64,000 bases of DNA. Origin: Actinoplanes oblitus (lineage in GTDB: Bacteria; Actinomycetota; Actinomycetes; Mycobacteriales; Micromonosporaceae). Positions 60,163-64,000 of the stretch are shown piece after piece. A model generated the notes under the pieces. The model was not told where the DNA came from. It saw nothing but the letters and a program-made list of their open reading frames with translations, and searched no databases. A program made the translations under genes and the position numbers. The stretch's first letter is position 1. Each line of letters opens with the position of its first letter. The DNA lies in NCBI RefSeq assembly GCF_030252345.1, contig NZ_CP126980.1, positions 2,681,501 through 2,745,500 of the forward strand. The letters are read 5' to 3'.

Positions 60163-61653
60163 ATGATTCACATTGCGCACTGGATCGGCGGCGCGGAGCG
60201 TGCCGGCGTGTCCGGCCGGGTCGGTCCGGTCTTCAACCCCGCCACCGGCGAGCAGACCGCCGAGGTCGACCTGGCCTCGGCCGCCGAGGTCGCCGAGGCC
60301 GTCGCCGTGGCCAAGGAGGCGGCGAGGAGCTGGCGCGCGGCATCGCTGTCCAAGCGCTCGGCGGTCCTCTTCAAGTTCCGCGAGCTGCTCGCCGAGCGGA
60401 CCGGCGAGATCGCCGCCATCGTCACCGCCGAGCACGGCAAGGTGCTCGCCGACGCGGCCGGCGAGGTGGCCCGCGGCCTGGAGAACGTGGAGTTCGCCAC
60501 CGGCATCCCGCACCTGATGAAGGGCTCGTTCTCCGAGCAGGCCGCGACCGGCGTCGACGTGTACTCGATCCGTCAGCCGCTCGGCGTGGTCGCCGGCATC
60601 ACCCCGTTCAACTTCCCGGTGATGGTGCCGCTCTGGATGTGTGCCACGGCGATCGCCGCGGGCAACGCGTTCGTGCTCAAGCCGAGCGAGAAGGACCCGT
60701 CCGCGGCGCTCTGGCTGGCCCGGCTCTGGGCCGAGGCGGGCCTGCCGGAGGGCGTGTTCACCGTGCTGAACGGTGACAAGGAGGCGGTCGACGCGCTGCT
60801 GCTGCACCCGGACGTCGCGGCGATCAGCTTCGTCGGTTCGACCCCGATCGCCAAGTACATCTACGAGACCGGCACCGCACAGGGCAAGCGGGTGCAGGCG
60901 CTCGGCGGCGCGAAGAACCACATGATCGTCCTGCCGGACGCCGAGCTGGACGCGGCCGCCGACGCGGCGATCAACGCGGGGTACGGCGCGGCGGGGGAGC
61001 GCTGCATGGCGATCTCGGTGGTGGTCGCCGTCGGTGACATCGCGGACCCGCTGGTCGAGGCGATCGCCGCCCGCCTGCCGAAGATCAAGATCGGTGACGG
61101 GGCCGACCCGGGCGTCGACATGGGGCCGCTGATCAGCGCGCAGCATCGTGACAAGGTCGCCGGGTACATCGAGGCCGGAGCGACGCAGGGCGCCACGGTG
61201 ATCGCCGACGGCCGCACGTCCGAGATCGCGGAGAAGCCCGGGTACTTCCTCGGGGCCACGCTGCTCGACAACGTCACGCCGGAGATGACCGTCTACACCG
61301 ACGAGATCTTCGGCCCGGTGCTGTCGGTGGTCCGGGTGGACACCTACGCCGAGGCGGTCAAGCTGGTCAACGAGAACGAGTACGGCAACGGCGTCGCGAT
61401 CTTCACCCGCGACGGCGGGGCGGCCCGGCAGTTCCAGTTCGACGTCGAGGCCGGCATGGTCGGCGTCAACGTGCCGATCCCGGTCCCGGTCGCCTACTAC
61501 TCGTTCGGCGGCTGGAAGGCGTCGCTGTTCGGCGACAGCCACATGTACGGCCCGGACGGCATCCACTTCTTCACCCGCGGCAAGGTCGTCACCTCCCGCT
61601 GGCCGGATCCCGGAACCTCGGCGATCGACCTCGGCTTCCCGCAGACCCGGTAA
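60163..61653 (+). CDS. mmsA: Methylmalonate-semialdehyde dehydrogenase (CoA-acylating)
   Basis: A 496-residue aldehyde dehydrogenase of the MmsA group, marked by TPFNFPVMVPLWM, KPSEKDP and the catalytic Cys in GYGAAGERCMA. The C-terminal GGWKASLFGDSHMYGPDGI and FFTRGKVVTSRW are typical. It oxidises methylmalonate or malonate semialdehyde to propionyl- or acetyl-CoA with NAD+ and CoA. Together with the aminotransferase 11 bp downstream it can degrade beta-alanine or valine-derived 3-aminoisobutyrate. No ribosome site is seen before the ATG, in line with a leaderless transcript. Probably controlled by the divergent MocR. Confidence 0.93.
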   Translation: MIHIAHWIGGAERAGVSGRVGPVFNPATGEQTAEVDLASAAEVAEAVAVAKEAARSWRAASLSKRSAVLFKFRELLAERTGEIAAIVTAEHGKVLADAAGEVARGLENVEFATGIPHLMKGSFSEQAATGVDVYSIRQPLGVVAGITPFNFPVMVPLWMCATAIAAGNAFVLKPSEKDPSAALWLARLWAEAGLPEGVFTVLNGDKEAVDALLLHPDVAAISFVGSTPIAKYIYETGTAQGKRVQALGGAKNHMIVLPDAELDAAADAAINAGYGAAGERCMAISVVVAVGDIADPLVEAIAARLPKIKIGDGADPGVDMGPLISAQHRDKVAGYIEAGATQGATVIADGRTSEIAEKPGYFLGATLLDNVTPEMTVYTDEIFGPVLSVVRVDTYAEAVKLVNENEYGNGVAIFTRDGGAARQFQFDVEAGMVGVNVPIPVPVAYYSFGGWKASLFGDSHMYGPDGIHFFTRGKVVTSRWPDPGTSAIDLGFPQTR

Positions 61654-61664
61654 GGATGTCTTCC

Positions 61665-63002
61665 GTGACCTCTGAAGAGCAGGTGCGCGCGGACGACCGC
61701 GCCCACGTTTTCCACTCCTGGTCCGCCCAGGGCCTGATCAACCCGCTGCCGATCGAGAAGGCCGAGGGCAGCTACTTCTGGGACTACTCGGGCAAGAAGT
61801 ACCTCGACTTCTCGTCCCAGCTGGTCAACATCAACATCGGCCACCAGCATCCGCGCCTGATCGCGGCGATCCAGGAGCAGGCGGCGAGGCTCTGCACCAT
61901 CCAGCCGGCCTTCGCCAACGACAAGCGCGGCGAGGCGGCCCGGATGATCGCCGAGGTCGCCCCGGAGGGCCTGAACAAGGTCTTCTTCACCAACGGCGGC
62001 GCCGAGGCCAACGAGAACGCGATCCGGATGGCCCGGCTGCACACCGGCCGGCACAAGGTGCTCTCCACGTACCGCAGCTACCACGGCTCGACCGCCACCG
62101 CGATCACCGCGACCGGCGACCCGCGGCGCTGGCCGAACGAGCCGGTGGCGGTCGGCGTCGTGCACTTCTGGGGGCCCTACCCGTACCGGTCGCCGTTCTT
62201 CGCCGAGGACGAGAGCCAGGAGTCCGAGCGCGCCCTGCGGCACCTGCGCGACACCATCGTCTTCGAGGGTCCCGGCACCATCGCCGCGATCCTGCTGGAG
62301 ACCGTGGTGGGCACCAACGGCATCCTGGTCCCGCCGCCCGGCTACCTGGCCGGCGTCCGGGCGATCTGCGACGAGTTCGGCATCGTGTTCATCGCCGACG
62401 AGGTGATGGCCGGCTTCGGCAGGTGCGGCGAGTGGTTCGCCATCGACAAGTGGGGTGTCACGCCCGACCTGATCACCTTCGCCAAGGGGGTCAACTCCGG
62501 CTACCTCCCGCTCGGCGGCGTGGTGATCTCCGACGAGATCGCCGCGACGTTCGACGAGCGGCCGTTCCCGGGTGGGCTGACCTATTCCGGTCACCCGCTC
62601 GCGTGCGCCTCCGCTGTCGCCTCCATGCAGATCTTCAAGGAGGAGGGGATCATCGAGCACGCCCGCGCCCTCGGCGAGGACGTGATCGGCCCCGGGCTGG
62701 CCCGCCTGAAGGAGAAGCACCCGAGCGTGGGCGAGGTCCGCGGGCTGGGCGTGTTCTGGGCGATCGAGCTGGTCCGGGACGCCGCGAGGACCCCGCTGGT
62801 GCCGTTCAACGCGGCCGGTGCGGCGGCCGGGCCGATGAACGAGGTGGCGAACGCCTGCAAGGAACGGGGCCTCTGGCCGTTCACCCACTTCAACCGGGTG
62901 CACGTGGTCCCGCCCTGCACGACGAGCGCCGACGAGGTCCGCGACGGTCTCACGATCTTGGACGAGGCCTTGACGGTTGCCGACGGTTTCTACACGTCCT
63001 GA
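61665..63002 (+). CDS. Class III omega-amino-acid:pyruvate-type aminotransferase
   Basis: A 445-residue PLP enzyme. The GTG at 61665 is preferred because AAGGA lies 8 bases before it; an in-frame ATG at 61656 overlaps that site. Motifs: FFTNGGAEANENAIRMAR, YRSYHGSTATA, IADEVMAGFGRCGEWF and the PLP lysine in ITFAKGVNSGYLPLGG. The sequence matches the beta-alanine-pyruvate/omega-aminotransferase group. It would convert beta-alanine or a related omega-amino acid to the semialdehyde used by MmsA. It is in one operon with mmsA. The exact donor and acceptor are inferred from context. Confidence 0.88.
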   Translation: MTSEEQVRADDRAHVFHSWSAQGLINPLPIEKAEGSYFWDYSGKKYLDFSSQLVNINIGHQHPRLIAAIQEQAARLCTIQPAFANDKRGEAARMIAEVAPEGLNKVFFTNGGAEANENAIRMARLHTGRHKVLSTYRSYHGSTATAITATGDPRRWPNEPVAVGVVHFWGPYPYRSPFFAEDESQESERALRHLRDTIVFEGPGTIAAILLETVVGTNGILVPPPGYLAGVRAICDEFGIVFIADEVMAGFGRCGEWFAIDKWGVTPDLITFAKGVNSGYLPLGGVVISDEIAATFDERPFPGGLTYSGHPLACASAVASMQIFKEEGIIEHARALGEDVIGPGLARLKEKHPSVGEVRGLGVFWAIELVRDAARTPLVPFNAAGAAAGPMNEVANACKERGLWPFTHFNRVHVVPPCTTSADEVRDGLTILDEALTVADGFYTS

Positions 63003-63024
63003 GCGTCTCAGCTTCTGAATTCTG

Positions 63025-63083
63025 TTTCCAGCTTGGAAATTACTTCGGATTCCCTTGTCACGTCCCTCCGGGGTGTGACAAGG
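63025..63083. promoter_or_regulatory. Two dyads upstream of the aldehyde dehydrogenase
   Basis: TTTCC-AGCTT-GGAAA at 63025-63039 and CCTTGTCAC (63053-63061) with GTGACAAGG (63075-63083). The second could end the preceding operon; either could be an operator. The patch 63010-63060 is AT-rich for this genome, suggesting a promoter for the downstream dehydrogenase. Confidence 0.45.
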
Positions 63084-63134
63084 TTCCCCCACTTCTGGTG
63101 AGCACCACCACACCGATCGGAAGGCGCCACCCCC

Positions 63135-64000
63135 GTGAGCACCGCATTTCCCGTGCTGCGCAACTTCGTCAACGGGTCCTTCACCGACACCGAGGAGGGG
63201 CGGACCTCGCCGGTCGTCGACCCCAGCACCGGGGAGACCTACGCGTACGCGCCGGTCTCCTCGGCGCGGGACGTCGAGGCCGCTGTGGACGCCGCGACCG
63301 CCGGGTTCGAGATCTGGCGGGACACCACCCCGGCCGAGCGGCAGCGGGCGCTGCTGCGCATCGCCGACGCCGTGGAGGCGCGGGCCGAGGAGCTGATCGA
63401 GGCCGAGTGCCGCAACACCGGCAAGCCGGTCGCGGCGACCCGGACCGAGGAGATCGGCCCGGTGCTGGACGAGCTGCGCTTCTTCGCCGGCGCCGCCCGG
63501 ATGCTGGAGGGCAAGGCCGCCGGCGAGTACCTGCGCGACCACACCTCTTATGTACGCCGCGAGCCGATCGGCGTCTGCGCCCAGATCACCCCGTGGAACT
63601 ACCCGCTGGTGATGGCGATCTGGAAGCTCGCCCCGGCGATCGCGGCCGGCAACTCGGTGGTGCTCAAGCCGTCCGACACCACCCCGGTGAGCACCCTGCT
63701 GCTCGCCGAGATCGCCGCCGAGTTCCTGCCGGCCGGCGTGCTCAACGTCGTCTGCGGCGACCGGGACACCGGCCGCGCGCTGGTCGTGCACCCCGCGCCG
63801 CAGCTGGTCTCGATCACCGGGTCCACCCGGGCCGGGATGGAGGTCGCCGCGGCGGCCGCCCCCGACCTCAAGAAGGTGCACCTGGAGCTGGGCGGCAAGG
63901 CCCCGGTCGTGGTCTTCGACGACGTGGACGTCGCGGCCACCGCCGAGGCGATCGCCGGCGCGGGGTTCTTCAACGCCGGTCAGGACTGCACGGCGGCCAC
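63135..64000 (+). CDS. Gamma-aminobutyraldehyde-type dehydrogenase, 5' part
   Basis: The gene begins at the GTG at 63135 (VSTAFPVLRNFVNGSF) and runs off the window after 288 codons. It is an NAD(P)-dependent aldehyde dehydrogenase: ITPWNYPLVMAIWKLAPAIA, KPSDTTPVSTLLLA, GSTRAG, LELGGKAP, and the catalytic Cys in NAGQDCTA close to the window edge. The N-terminal half resembles aminobutyraldehyde dehydrogenases of polyamine breakdown. With the upstream aminotransferase it could complete a putrescine/GABA or beta-alanine route. GGAAGG lies about 12 bases before the start. The C-terminal part is not available. Confidence 0.88.
   Translation, partial: MSTAFPVLRNFVNGSFTDTEEGRTSPVVDPSTGETYAYAPVSSARDVEAAVDAATAGFEIWRDTTPAERQRALLRIADAVEARAEELIEAECRNTGKPVAATRTEEIGPVLDELRFFAGAARMLEGKAAGEYLRDHTSYVRREPIGVCAQITPWNYPLVMAIWKLAPAIAAGNSVVLKPSDTTPVSTLLLAEIAAEFLPAGVLNVVCGDRDTGRALVVHPAPQLVSITGSTRAGMEVAAAAAPDLKKVHLELGGKAPVVVFDDVDVAATAEAIAGAGFFNAGQDCTAA

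Overview
The window is very GC-rich DNA with a strong preference for G or C in third codon positions. It looks like the chromosome of a filamentous actinobacterium, most likely Micromonosporaceae (Actinoplanes-like). The content fits that: secreted hydrolases with lipoprotein or Tat/Sec-type leaders, several LacI-regulated sugar ABC systems, a DevS/DevR (Dos) hypoxia sensor pair, an Acg nitroreductase, and abundant one- and two-component signalling. No tRNA, rRNA, insertion sequence, prophage or CRISPR array was recognised. Genus-level placement is inference.

Layout. 0-2.3 kb: acyl-CoA dehydrogenase / SDR / acyl-CoA dehydrogenase operon. 2.3-10.6 kb: polysaccharide deacetylase lipoprotein, a maltokinase-cap-like protein, a six-unit hairpin repeat array, a MarR/hydrolase divergon with a double operator, a large secreted subtilase and a CoA-disulfide-reductase-like flavoprotein. 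10.7-20.5 kb: a LacI-controlled glycoside regulon (secreted GH3, LacI, ABC binding protein and two permeases, GH31 alpha-xylosidase) tied together by copies of the operator TCGAAGCGCTTCGA. 20.5-26.6 kb: two tandem, mosaic-duplicated NACHT NTPases, the best candidate for a little-known (defence-type) system. 26.7-31.9 kb: enoyl-CoA hydratase, FAD monooxygenase, phosphoketolase with two DevR-like boxes, then a possible structured RNA leader before a peptidoglycan-binding protein. 31.9-34.5 kb: ECF-type cobalt/nickel importer cbiM-N-Q-O. 34.6-35.6 kb: a C-run/G-quadruplex tract and a twelve-unit hairpin repeat array of the same general design as the one at 4.1 kb.

35.7-46.4 kb is a signalling island: Acg nitroreductase preceded by four DevR-type boxes, DevS-like haem-GAF kinase, DevR-like regulator (with a box in the divergent promoter), a receiver-PAS-GAF kinase, an anti-sigma-type ATPase, an MCP, a GAF kinase, a receiver protein with a degenerate HD domain, and an orphan Hpt protein. 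DevR boxes before acg, between devS and devR, and before the phosphoketolase suggest one local low-oxygen/NO regulon.

46.5-52.4 kb is an L-rhamnose operon (ABC binding protein, ATPase, two permeases, rhamnose isomerase), with short ATGA/GTGA/TGATG overlaps and a recognisable promoter flanked by two CGTTTCA-type operators. 52.7-58.7 kb: a holin-superfamily membrane protein, a long Pro-rich/LEA-like DUF3618 protein, an atypical inositol-monophosphatase family protein, a receptor Ser/Thr kinase and a Uma2 nuclease-fold protein. 58.8-64 kb: a MocR regulator divergent from mmsA, an omega-amino-acid aminotransferase and a (cut-off) aminobutyraldehyde-type dehydrogenase, a likely beta-alanine/polyamine catabolic operon.
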